This document shows positions 21,197 through 32,040 of a DNA stretch of 64,000 nucleotides, piece after piece. The stretch comes from Pinus tabuliformis. Its lineage: Eukaryota; Streptophyta; Pinopsida; Pinales; Pinaceae. How positions within the stretch are numbered: position 1 is the stretch's first letter; each line of letters opens with the position of its first letter. Under the pieces are notes generated by a model. It was not told where the DNA came from. It was given only the letters and a program-made list of their open reading frames with translations, and made no database searches. The stretch is from positions 208,348,310 through 208,412,309 of the forward strand of contig CM062818.1 in NCBI GenBank assembly GCA_031772625.1, written 5' to 3'. Made by a program: the position numbers and the translations under genes.

Positions 21197-21337
21197 GAAC
21201 CAAAGAAGATATGAAGTACATGAATCTTCATACATGTTTTTCTCCTCAAGAATTACAGGATTTCATCATCTCTTTAAATAATATCAAGATGTATTTGGAT
21301 GGATGTACGATGATCTAAAGACATATGGTACACACAT
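21197..21337 (+). pseudogene. Element D fragment just before RT
   Basis: Continues the D reading frame after element A: CFSPQELQDFIISL and, in a shifted frame, WMYDDLKTYG. This matches the A segment PEEKLAYIRLL then WNYDELKTYD. It is ended by the LTR of element C. The frameshift lies near 21290. Confidence 0.75.
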
Positions 21338-21789
21338 TGTTAGGATATTCCGACACATAGGAAATAATTAAGTACAACTTGGTCTAGTGTATAGTTAGGT
21401 AAAGTCTGTTTCTTTACTATGTACTTTTTGTAGCTTACAATCCAACGGTCATGATATGTTCTAGACATGAAGTGGTATGATGGTTTATTCTCTCCTCAGT
21501 ATTACTGACACTTGATCCATGGCTTAACACACAATTGGTCCAGGATCTCTATTTAATGAGCATGGAGGGTCATTTTTTAAGTAACTGTTCATGAGAGAGT
21601 ATTATGTAAATTTTCTTTCTTTTACATTAATAAATTGCTTGAAGTGGCCACATTGGCTCAAGGCGTGGAGAGTTTCCCTCTTTGAGGGTTTTAACCACGT
21701 CAATAATATTGGTGTATTGATCTGTGATCTATTTGTGAGTGATGTCCTTTGGTGTTCTATCTGAGGAACTTACCCTGTAAATTCCTACA
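21338..21789 (+). repeat. 5' LTR of element C
   Basis: Starts TGTTAGGATA and ends TTCCTACA. The primer site TGGTATTAGAG (21790-21800) follows at once and is a one-base variant of the tRNA-Met-type site. Confidence 0.9.
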
Positions 21790-21800
21790 TGGTATTAGAG

Positions 21801-22984
21801 AAATTCGAGGGTCGCATCTATTGGTGATCCAAATTCAAAGTCGGCACAACTACATCCAACTGTCGATTCCTAGATCTACTATTTCTGAGCTCTTTCGGGC
21901 AGAGAGGAATTCTCTATTGTGTTAGGAGCATCTGTTCCAATGAGGAACCCCTTTCATTTCACTCGAAAAGGTTTCCGGTAGCCCTAACTGCGTCATTTTT
22001 AAGATTTAGAGGTATGCAATCTTTATTTGCAGCTATATTTATTTATCTCTCTGTTTATTTCGGTTTATAGTCATCTATATTTTTTTATTACCTGATCTAT
22101 AGCTTTCATTTCTGCGTATTCTCTTTGCCCTGTGATTCTGTGCGATCTGGGCAAACTAGAAATAGAAAGAAATGATTTTTCTCATGCGTATGCTCTTTTC
22201 CATTGCACCTTAATGCGATCTTGGAAAACAGAAACATTGAAGAAAATATATAGTTTTCGACCAAATCTAACTTTAAGCCGTAAGGGTTGGATTATTTTTT
22301 GCGTGTTTGTTTTGGTTTGTGTGGTCTTTTTTTTGTAGGCAAAAAAAAGGTTTTTCAAGTAAGCATGTATTCCAAAGCTTTAGTAAGCTAACAAAAAAAA
22401 AAAAAAAACTTCATCTTTTCCAAAAATTACTAACCTTTTAAACTAGCTCACTTGGTCCAAAGTTACTTTATGAGAATAGAGGTCTTGGGTTCAAGTCTTT
22501 CTTTTCGTTAAGTTACTTTTTCAAAAAGCACATATAACTTATTTTTTAAAGTTACTTTATGTAAAAGTGTTCTCACTCATTATAAAAAGTGAGTCACTTA
22601 TAATTCTAAAGTCATTTTATCTTTTACTTAATTTACAGTTTAGTGGATAGTTCATAAAGTACCATTATAAAAGTGACTTTCACTTATTTATAAAAATGGG
22701 TCACATAAAAAAGAAAATTAAAGTGAGCTAATTAGATTAAGTTTGGAAAAGGGGAGGGGGTTTAAGTATAACATTATCATGGGGGGGTTTTAAATATAAC
22801 ATTATCATTCACTTCCCAACACTCACGTAGTTCCTCGGCATCTTCAACAACTTTTCTTCAAAAATCCATAACTTGTTCATCCAAAAGTCGTTTTAAGAGC
22901 CGTTTTTTTTAATCGGCCTAATTTTTCGAGATCTTTTCATTAGAACACTTAGTTTCAGCATCTAAGGCTTGAGTTTCTTTTAAA
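21801..22984 (+). other. Leader of element C
   Basis: About 1.2 kb between primer site and gag. There is no credible frame. It contains A/T homopolymers (22326-22337 and 22392-22408), a MITE-like insertion (22415-22751) and, after it, two copies of GGGGGTTT..A.TATAACATTATCAT (22755-22805). Confidence 0.5.
22415..22751. mobile_element. MITE-like or foldback insertion in leader of C
   Basis: The left end CTTTTCCAAAAATTACTAAC then AGCTCACTT is the approximate inverse of the right end AAGTGAGCTAATTAGATTAA then GTTTGGAAAAG, giving imperfect terminal inverted repeats of about 30 bp over 337 bp. The interior is A/T rich and has more short inverted repeats such as CTCACT/AGTGAG. A tRNA-like A box (TAGCTCACTTGG, 22444-22455) and B box (GGTTCAAGTC, 22488-22497) also occur, so a SINE origin is an alternative. 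No target duplication could be fixed. Confidence 0.4.
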
Positions 22985-23821
22985 ATGGAAATTCCATGCT
23001 TAGTTTTTATTGACAACACCAACTACTTCCAATGGTTATCCTCCATTATGGATTTACTTAGAAGTAAAGGTCTTTATAGAATAGCCTCAGGCCAAAAGTC
23101 AAAACCTAAAGATGAAGATAATCGAGCCAAATGGGAAAATAATAAATATCAATCACATGAGTTGATAGGGATTTCTATTTCTCCAGGCCTTAGATTCCAT
23201 ATCACATAAATTGATACCCCCGATGAAGCAATGAAACAACTCAATAAAGTTTTTGGAATTAAAAATGAAATTAGAACCTATTAACTTGAAAATGAGTTTC
23301 TTACATTGGACCCTAATAATTTTTCTTCCATTGAAGATTTTTTATCCAAGTTCAAGACCCTTAGACTTCTCTTGGAAGGTGTTAAGGTTAAAAAAGAAGA
23401 TGGTAGCCTTATTTATTCCATTCTTACTAAGTTAGGACTAACCTACTCGTTGTTTGTTTCCACCTTCCATTCTACTAGAGAAGCCTTCATTTCTCAAGGA
23501 CAAGACTATAAGTCCTCTTCTTTTGATGCATTTTGTGATTCTTCAATAAGAGATCTGAAAAAACTCTTACATCTTGGTCTTTTTAATACTGGAAACTCTT
23601 CTGAGAAAGCCTTAGCAGCCCAACAGCAACCAAGTACAAGGAATCCTAAGAAGCAACATCCTAAAAAGAATGGTCCTAAACCAAACAAGGGTCCTAAGCC
23701 ATTTTAGTCTTAAAATGAAAAATCAGCTCAACAAAACGATAAGGAAACTAAAAACAAAGGGAAGAATACTGATATACATTGCAACTTTTGTAATTGTGGT
23801 GACCACTTAGAATGCTTTAAG
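22985..23821 (+). pseudogene. gag of element C, broken
   Basis: Starts MEIPCLVFIDNTNYFQWLSS, the copia gag N-terminus pattern (..DNTNYFQW..LL). The core continues in the same frame 2 with YSILTKLGLTYSLFVSTFHS. A Lys/Pro/Asn-rich stretch (23630-23700) precedes a shortened zinc knuckle, CNFCNCGDHLECF (near 23782), which lacks the usual spacing before the last Cys. Stops at 23207, 23281, 23705 and 23711. It would form the particle. Confidence 0.8.
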
Positions 23822-23824
23822 AAG

Positions 23825-25086
23825 ATGGAATCCTTGGAAGCAGCCATGAAGAATCATAACATCCATTTGGAGCACTCTTCAACTTCAACTTCATCTTCAG
23901 CAATAAAACTTTCTGCATGTGGTTGTCAAGCATCTCGGTCTGGTTATGCACTATATGTATCTTCTTCTTCTCATTCTCATGAGTGGCTCATTGATTCTAG
24001 AGCTTCTTATCACATGGCCAAAAACAAAACCATGTTTTCTTCTTTAAATGATTGTAATACCAAAAATATCTATGTTGGTGATGATAGATCTCTTAGTGTT
24101 GTAGGGACTAGAACTATTCATCTAGACAATGGTCAATTTAATTATGCATTATGTGCTCCTACCTTATCCTGCAACCTTCTATCTATATTTCAGATAACGC
24201 ATTCAGGTGAAGGTAAAACTGTTGAATTTTCACCTCATGATGTTGTAATTAAGGACCTAAGAGATCCTAGACAGGTTTTAGCTACTGGCATTATTGATGA
24301 TTCTACAAGGTTGTATAATTTTAACAAATTTGGGTCATCAAATCTTCCCTCGATATTTTTTGCTCATAATGATGAAGTGAGAAAACTTTGGAATAAGCGA
24401 TTTGGTCACTTAAACTATCTCTCCCTTCCAAGTCTATGTAAAGAAAATATGGTGACAGGTCTTCCTATGGTATCTTGCAGAGATGGTGTTTGTTCTGGAT
24501 GTGTACTAGGAAAACATCATCGAGATATTTTTGAAAAACATGCCTCTTGCAACGCCTCATCCCCTTTACACCTTGTGCATAGTGATTTATGTGGTCCACT
24601 TCTAGTTGTTTCATTCTCTGGCTACAAGTATTTCTTAACTTTCATTGATGATTTCTCCAGACGCACTCGGGTATACTTTTTAAAACTCAAGAGTGAAGTC
24701 TTTAACATGTTCTTGGCCTTTATGGCCTTTGTTGAGAAAAAATTTGGATATCAAATTCTTAATTTAAGATCTGATAATGGCAAAGAATATGTTAACAACA
24801 AATTCATCAACTTTTGGACTGATCATGGAATTCAATTACAACATACTATTCCATATACTCCACAACAAATTGGTGTAGCTGAAAGGAAGAATCGCACCTT
24901 AAAGGAAATGGCTAATTGTATGCTTCAATCTAAAAGACTTAGCCTTAATTTTTGGGCAGAAGCAATTAACTGTGCAAATCACATAGGAAATCGCACCTTA
25001 AAGGAAATGGCTAATTGTATGCTTCAATATAAAAGGCTTAGTCTTAATTTTTCGGCAAAAAAATTAACTGTGCAAATCACATAGGA
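23825..25086 (+). pseudogene. Protease and integrase of element C
   Basis: A 419-codon frame. Protease near WLIDSRASYHMA has DSG changed to DSR (near 23992). The pre-integrase region reads LWNKRFGHLNYLSLPSL and CSGCVLGKHHR. Integrase core residues: Asp in VHSDLCGPL (near 24578), Asp in LRSDNGKEYV (24766-24795), Glu in IGVAERKNRTLK (near 24870). The integrase then runs into a duplicated block with a frame-breaking deletion. Confidence 0.87.
24890..25086 (+). repeat. Tandem duplication of 99 bp inside integrase of C
   Basis: 24890-24988 and 24989-25086 are direct copies beginning AATCGCACCTTAAAGG. The second is 98 bp; a 1-nt loss in an A run shifts the frame. The repeat duplicates about 33 residues after the catalytic Glu. 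Copies differ at several bases, so the event is not recent. Confidence 0.92.
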
Positions 25087-26348
25087 AATCACACTCCTAC
25101 TAAGGTTTTAAATAATATCACTCCAAAAGAAGCATGGAGCTCAATTAAACCATATGTAAGTCACTTTCATGTTTTTGGAAGTGAAGCATGGGCCCATATT
25201 CCATATGAGAAACATAAAGCCTTAGAACCTAAGAGTGAAAAATGTATTTTTGTTGGATATTCTGAAGATGTCAAAGGATATAGACTTCTTCAACCTAAAT
25301 CCAAAAATTTTATCATTAGAAGTGATGTAAAGTTTTCTGACAATATATCGGCCTACGAGCCTAGTTCGATGGATGTGCCACCTCTCTCTATCCCTTCTAC
25401 TTCTAAAAATATTCCTTGTTCAGATGATGATAGCAAGGATGACAATCCTCCCCCACCTTCTCGGGATTCTCCTTCAGCTCCTCATCTTCCAAAATGGGTT
25501 TGCGCTTCTCAGGATGCAACAGGTGCTCTTGCAGGTGATCCTATAGATTAGTGTCATACACATTCTCAGTTCAATAGAGCCTCTTCTTTACTGGCTCAAG
25601 CTTCAATGAATCATGATCCTGACACCTTTCTAGAAGCTTCAGGCCATCCATTTTGGGATGGAGATATGAATGAAGAGTATCGTTCATTATTGGCAAATGA
25701 TAGATAGGACCTTGTTCCTCTTCCCAAGGGACGAAAACTTGTTAGATGCAAATGGGTTTATAGAACCAAGTTTGGACTAGATGGAAAAGTGGATAAACAT
25801 AAAGCTCGTATTGTTGCTAAGGGTTTTTCACAATTTGAAGGCATTGACTATACTAAAACATTCTCCCTTGTTTCCAAAATGAACTCTATCTGCCTTGTTC
25901 TTTCCCTTGTTTCCTCTTTCAAATGGGAAGTCCATCAGATGGATGTTAAATTTGCCTTCTTGCATGGGGACTTGCATAAAGAAATATATATGGAACAACC
26001 TCCTGGATTTATACAAACACACTCCAACCTTGTATGTCAACTTAAGAAATCCCTTTATGGTCTCAAGCAAGCCCCTCGGACTTGGTATGCCAAAATGGAT
26101 AGATTTCTTTTAGATACTAGCTTTTTTAGGTGTCATTCTAACAATATTGTCTACACCAAGAAAGTGGGTAAGTCTCTTATCATTCTTTTTCTCTATGATG
26201 ATGATCTTATCCTTACTAGTAGTGATCCCAACCTTATAAACCATGTGAAGTCTAGCCTTAAAAAGAAGTTAGAAATGACAGACTTAGGACATTTGCATTA
26301 TTTTATTGGTCTTCAAGTATTGCAATCCAAAGAAGGTATTTCCCTTTT
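25087..26348 (+). pseudogene. Integrase tail and RT of element C, cut by B
   Basis: Integrase end (HVFGSEAWAHIPYEK region), an acidic, Pro-rich linker (25369-25551), then RT from about 25640. Landmarks: [51 protein letters not shown] and the catalytic box as LYDDDLI, in which the usual YVDD has become YDDD (near 26191). It ends at LHYFIGLQVLQSKEGISL, where element B was inserted. Stops occur at 25549 and 25705. Confidence 0.87.
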
Positions 26349-27612
26349 TGTTGTGGCCAGCAACAACCCCCCTTCTTATTTAGTTTTATCACTAATACTA
26401 AATAAGTGGCAACCCTTATTAAAAATCGATTAATGCTTGTATTTCCTTTTTCAATAAAACTTACTATCATAAACTTAGGAGAATACCCTCAAAAAATCTA
26501 AAAAGACTTAAGTTTTATGATAAGTTGGAATAAAATCACTCCTTAAAGCGCGTTGCATCGCAAAAAGGGTAATGGATGCCTTCCTACAAGCGGAATTCTA
26601 AGAGTGCGAAATCGCGATGCGAAATCACCATCAAAAGACCCTCATCGCATCACATGCCTCAAACATCACTTACGCTAAAATGCCTTAAACCACCAATATG
26701 TGATGGCGCATCTCGCAAATCGAATTTCGCAGAAAACACATTGACTGATGATTACCACATGCAACGGATTTGCGATATTGTGAAGCAAATCGCAAAATCG
26801 CCTTATCGCAGATCTTCAGGGCTCGTTGTTCAAAAAAGCTTTTTCCATAAACCGAGGCCCGATTATGCGCATTAATGTTAATCAATGAGTTAGTTGGCGA
26901 TCATTAATGAAATATGGTTTTGATCTTATCGAAGAGCAATTTCACGTAAGGTGGTATATTTTATATGTTTTCCACATTTAAAGCTTTCCCGTCACCTTTT
27001 TCTTATCATCATTCTCACCTCATTTGTAAACTATAGGAGCAAAGAGCAGAGAAGTATACATAGTAGTGTTCAGGATATTATGGGAAAGAAGGGTAAAGCT
27101 CCAAGTTCTGAAGATAAAGAAATGACGCCCTTGTACACAGACACCACCTGTAACAAAGATGTCGGTATTACTACTTGGGAAGGCATGTATAGTCTACTCG
27201 AGGAAGAAAATCCCAAGGTAATGAAGGTTACAGCTACTGCAGGCTCACACGAGTCTTCTGAGGTGTCTATTACAGAACTAGCATGTTCATTCTTGTTGGC
27301 ATTATGTTCTTTGGTATGGCTATATGTTACAGATGTTGTACTTGATGGCAACTCCCATGACAAGGCTCTCAATTTATTGAAAAATTAAGGACACAGGAAA
27401 TCAGTTCAGAAGGTGCGTACCCGCAGGTACACCATGCAGGAGCTGCGTCCAGAGACGCAGGCCAGCCGTTCAGGAGGTGCGTCCACCCAGTGCACACTTT
27501 TCAAGGTCACGTGGGGGTTTCTTGTGTTTTACTCTTGGTATCTAGCCGACGGTATTGTGTTACTATGGTGTTGGCTCGTGGTATTGTTCCATGATTTGAG
27601 GAGGAGCTTGCC

Positions 27613-27620
27613 TATATAAA
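27613..27620 (+). promoter_or_regulatory. TATA box of element E
   Basis: TATATAAA, also present at 34210-34217 in the 3' LTR. It is a textbook plant TATA box and sits where a copia promoter is expected. Confidence 0.75.
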
Positions 27621-27823
27621 GCAAAGGAGGTCATTTGGTTTGAGTATGTCTTTGGTTGAATATCTTATGAGGCTAGATCTGGTCTAGATCTAAAAAGGCG
27701 AATCTTCTGAAAGACTGAGATCTCTTTGGCGCATGATCAGATCTGTAGATCTAACTGTTTGGGTTACTCTTGAAGTCTTGAAATCATCTATGCCCGGAGG
27801 TACGCAGGTGCAGTAAGGGTGCA

Positions 27824-28210
27824 GGTGCACCGGGACGCAGGCGCAGAAAGGTTCAGGTGCGCCGGGATGCAGGCGCAGAAGGGTTCAGGTGCGCCGGGAC
27901 GCAGGCGCAGAAGGGTTTAGGTGCGTCCGGGACGCAGTGCAGTAACAGGAGATCTGCGTGGGGACGCAGAGAGACTAAGGTTCAGGTGCGTCCCTGGAGC
28001 AAAAGGACGCGGCACGATAGCATTTCTGGGGGCGTCTCTGCAGCAAAGTACGCGGCGCGATAGTGTTTCTGGGTGCGTCCCTGCAGCAACAAGACGCAGT
28101 GCAGTTCAAGGAACAGTGCGTGGGCACGCAGCGCAGCAGAAGGATCTCTGCGTGTGGTCGCAGGGGAGAAGAAGGTTAACTGCGTCTGGTCGCAGGCCAC
28201 AGAAGGGAAA
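27824..28210 (+). repeat. GC-rich minisatellite in the leader of E
   Basis: A 32-bp unit (GGTGCGCCGGGACGCAGGCG and the following AGAAGGGTTCA) occurs about 3.5 times at 27824-27930. It decays into spaced GACGCAG/GCGTCC/GCGTGG motifs up to 28210. The 3' LTR has the same at 34420-34810. It is strikingly CpG-rich against the A/T-rich surroundings and would lie in the 5' untranslated RNA. Confidence 0.85.
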
Positions 28211-28767
28211 ACTGCGTCTCTGTCTTAAGATGTTCTATTGATTGAATTTCTCTGTTGATAAGGTGTTCTGGGTTAGTTCTGTTATTACTGATCTGATAAC
28301 TGTAGTGGACTGTAACTGTTATGTACTTGATGATCATTTGATGCTTTATGAAAAGAAGTAGGGGGTTGTAGCTCCCTTTCAGGAGAAGACTGAAAACGAG
28401 AGAGAGAGTTGTAGCTCTCTGCAGGTTGCAGCCTGCGTACTGGTAAAGGACTGCACCAGTACAAAATCATTGTAAAAGGAGTTTCTAATTTGAAAGAAGA
28501 TAGAGACATATTGCAGCAGGTGGTTTTCACCCACATTGGGTTTCCACCTTACATCTTGTGTTCTTTGGTGTGACTATCTGTTTTCTTTGTTCATGCTCAT
28601 TATTTTATGGTACTGACATGCAAAAATAATTCAAAGATCAAATAAGGAAGATTTATTAAATTGCTAGATAATACTGATTCACCCCCCCTCTCAGTATTAT
28701 TTCCAACAATTGGTATCAGAGCAGGTCCTTCAGAGAAGCTTGATCGCTTGAAGGTAGATCGTTCATC

Positions 28768-30530
28768 ATGAGCAACTATGAGAGAGAAGCATCAATCAGG
28801 CCACCGGTTTTTGATGGGACAAACTTCAATTATTGGAAGGTAAGAGTTACTGCATATCTTCAATCTCTTGGTACAGAAGTTTGGGACATTGTAGAAATAG
28901 GCTACGCTTTTCCTTCAGCTACTCCTACAGATCCAGCAGAGAAAAAGAAGTATTGAACAAATGCAAAAGCAGTCAGTACTCTGTTAGGATGTATATCCCA
29001 AACGGAATTCATGAAGGTAATGCACTACAAATCCGCAAAAGAGATATGGGACAAAATTGTCACAAGCTATGAAGGAGATGAACAGGTAAAGCGTGCTAAA
29101 CTTCAAACTCTCAGGATTCAGTATGAGACTCTCAAGATGTATAATGATGAAAGTGTGGCTAACTATTTTCTTCGGGTAGATGAGATTGTTAATTGTATGA
29201 AAAATTTGGGTGAAGAAATAAGAGAGGCTATAGTGGTTGAAAAGGTTCTAAGATCTTTGTCTCCCAAGTTTGAATCTAAAGTATCTGCTATAGAAGAAAA
29301 GGAAAATCTACGAATTCTTACTATGTCTCAGCTACATGGAATTCTAACTGCTTATGAAATGAGAAAGGGGGGTCCTTCAGACAGAAGAGAAGCTGCTTTC
29401 AAAGCATCAGGCAAAGGAGACTATTATGAAGCAAGCCACGTCCCAGAAGAAGAGGAAGAAGAATCAAATTTTGTCAGAAATCTTCAAAGGGGTTCTGGAA
29501 GGTTCAGAGGTAAGTTACCTTTTAAATGCTTTTCTTGTGGAAGAGTAGGTCATTATGCTGCAAAATGCCCTTATAAGGATAAAGGAAAGGAACCTGCTAG
29601 ATGGAACAAGAAACAGAACGCAAATAAGAAAAGCTACTACACTCATGAAGATAGTGATGGTCTATCAAACAGTGATGAAGATGAACAAGGTAATGAATAT
29701 AAGTTGTTAATGGCATTTGAAGATGATGATTATATGGATGCTGTAGATGTGGATAACCTTTATGATGAAATTACTAGACTCAAGAGATGTATAAAAGAAA
29801 AGAACATGATCATTGATACTCTACAATTTCAAATTGATGAAAAGGAAAAACATCTTGAAAAATTAGAAGGTGAAATTGTTGGTCTTAGAAAAGAGATTGA
29901 GAAAACAAAAGCTATTAATCTCAAGTTTGTCAAAGGATTTGAAACTTTGGATGAGATTATCAATGTGCAGCGATCTCCTCTAAACAAGACAGGTCTGGGC
30001 TATAATGGAGAAACTTCTCAAGCATCCACCTCAAAAAGTTATCTTGATGCAGCAAGAAGAAATGAGCAAAAGCAAAATGAAGATCATCAGGTAAAGCAGG
30101 GACGAATTACAAACAGAAACTATCAGGGGCAATCCATCTTAAGGGTGAACAAAAGCTACAACCAGCCACAGGTAAAATCTTCTCAATTTGGTTCAAGAAT
30201 GGATGACAATAGAAATTACAATCATTTGGCCGGTAGATTTGATAACCGCAGAAGTTTCTTCAATGGACAATGTTTTTCCTGCCATAACTTTGGTCACAAA
30301 GCAGCTCAATGTGTTGCATATAAAACAATCATGACTAGGGAAGCTCAAAAACAAAGAAGTATGACAGGGATTACAAAAAGGACCTATAACAACTTTTCGG
30401 TTCTTGAAAATGAAGTTGAATGTTCTATTTGCAATAACTTTGGTCATGAAGACTCTGAATGCAGGAGCAGGTTCCAGCAGAAAAAGGAACAAGCCTCAAG
30501 CACCAAAACATGGAGAATAAAGGAACCTCA
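28768..30530 (+). pseudogene. gag of element E, one early stop
   Basis: Starts MSNYEREASIRPPVFDGTNF. The first 62 codons end at a TGA (28954-28956) in the middle of the conserved copia gag N-terminal pattern (KKYWTNAK expected in related proteins). The core continues with EIWDKIVTSYEGDEQVKR. First zinc knuckle CFSCGRVGHYAAKC (29527-29568), then an acidic region, a coiled coil of about 75 residues (29756-29960, heptads DEITRLKRCI to EIEKTKAINL), the motif QRSPLNKTGLGY, and two more knuckles, CFSCHNFGHKAAQC (30271-30312) and CSICNNFGHEDSEC (30421-30462). It would form the particle and bind RNA. Confidence 0.9.
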
Positions 30531-32040
30531 AACAGAAAGATGTGGGATAGCATTTTATGCAGAGGGACAGGAAAATCTATGGTACATTGACAGTGGATGT
30601 TCGAAGCATATGACAGGTGATAAAGAAAAACTTGAATCTTATTCTGCTCTAGAAAAGGGAAAGAAAGTCTCTTTTGGAAATGATACTCTTGCGACTATAA
30701 AAGGAAAAGGCATTGCTCAGTTAAAAGAAAAGGTCAAGGCTGGAAATGTTTTGTATGTTGATGGATTAAAGCATAATCTTCTAAGTGTCAGTCAGATGTG
30801 TGATCAAAGAACCGAGGTTATATTCAGATCGAATGGATGTCTTGTTCGTGATCTTGATACAGGTAAAACAGTGCTCAAAGGCAAAAGAACTCCAAATAAT
30901 CTGTACATATTTGAAGAAGGACAACAACAATGCTATCTGAGCAAGGATGAAGAGCACTGGTTATGGCATCGAAGGTTGGGACATCTAAGCTTCTCACAAA
31001 TAAGGAAAGCATGCAAATATTAGGCAGTTCGCGATCTTCCAGATATTAAAATTCCTGACAACACCATATGAAAATCATGTCAGTTTGGAAAACAAACTAG
31101 AACTAACTTTCCAGAGAAAGAAGGATCAGCTAGCATGCCTCTTGAGCTAGTACATACAGATACATGCGGTCCCTTCAGAAAAAGGACACCTCGAGGAGAA
31201 GAATACTTGATATTATTCATTGACGATTTCTCCAGGTTTGTCTGGTTAGGACTTATGAAGCACAAAGATGAAGCATTCGAAAAATTCAAATCCTTCAAAT
31301 CCTTGGTTGAAAATGAATCAAGTCACAAAATTAAGTGCCTCAGATCCGACAGAGGTGGGGAATTTACTTCAAATGAAATTTTCGATTTCTGTGATGAACA
31401 TGGGATAAGGAGAGAATTCTCTACAGCTAGAACTCCTCAGCAAAATGGAGTTGTGGAAAGAATGAACAGAACGATCCAACAAATGGCTCGTGCTATGCTT
31501 GATGAATCAGGAACTCCCGCAACTTTCTGGGGTGAAGCTGCACATGCTGCGGTTGTTATTCTCAACAAAACAAATGTCCGGGTGAACAACACTCAAACTC
31601 CTCATGAGCTTTGGAGTGGTAGGACTCCTTCGGTAAAGCACTTCAAAATCTTTGGGAGCAAATGCTATATCAAGAATACTGATGAGCAGCTTGGCAAACT
31701 TGAACCTAGGGCAGATGAAGGCATTCTTCTTGGTTACTCTCCATATAGCAAAGCATACAAGTGCTACAATAAAAGACTTGGCAGAATTGTTGACAGTATT
31801 GATGTAGTGGTTGATGAGAAGGGATGCATTCCTAGGCAAGTACATCATGAAGACATAGAAGAAGATGAAGGCTACCCTCAAAGACAGAATGATGAAGAAG
31901 AAGAACCTCAAGCAGAACCTCAAGAAGAACCAGAGGAGCAGACAAGAATAGAAGAGAAAACCCCATCCAGATATGTTCAGAAGAATCATCCAGAATCTCA
32001 GATTGTAGTGCAGAAAGAAGCAGGTGTACAAACAAGAAGA
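30531..32040 (+). pseudogene. Protease and integrase of element E, two stops
   Basis: Protease with intact DSG in LWYIDSGCSKHMTGD (30580-30624). Pre-integrase motif LWHRRLGHLSFSQIRKACKY (30961-31020) is followed at once by TAG (31021) and TGA (31069). Integrase core from 31135: Asp in VHTDTCGPF, Asp in LRSDRGGEF, Glu in [10 protein letters not shown], all present. The tail is Glu/Gln rich (31855-31950). Apart from the two stops the frame is open, so this copy died recently. Confidence 0.93.

Larger units (their letters stand above)
27294..28708 (+). repeat. 5' LTR of element E
   Basis: 1415 bp. TATA box TATATAAA at 27613-27620 implies U3 of about 350 bp and a transcript start near 27650. The rest, about 1 kb, would be R-U5 leader, including the GC-rich 32-bp repeats. 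The primer site TGGTATCAGAGC (28711-28722) starts 3 nt after the LTR. Confidence 0.94.

Noticed and set aside
22444-22497. A possible tRNA gene (A and B box)
   Set aside because: The boxes are present but no cloverleaf or acceptor stem can be formed; at best SINE-like or chance.
27413-27619. 68-codon frame in the LTR of E (also at 34010-34216)
   Set aside because: It ends on the TATA box, lies in U3 of near-identical LTRs, and has no homologue to compare, so conservation means nothing. Chance frame is more likely.
27857-28241. Arg/Gly-rich frames across the GC-rich repeats of E
   Set aside because: Both strands and several frames are open because the repeat lacks A/T-rich stops; typical of GC-rich low complexity.
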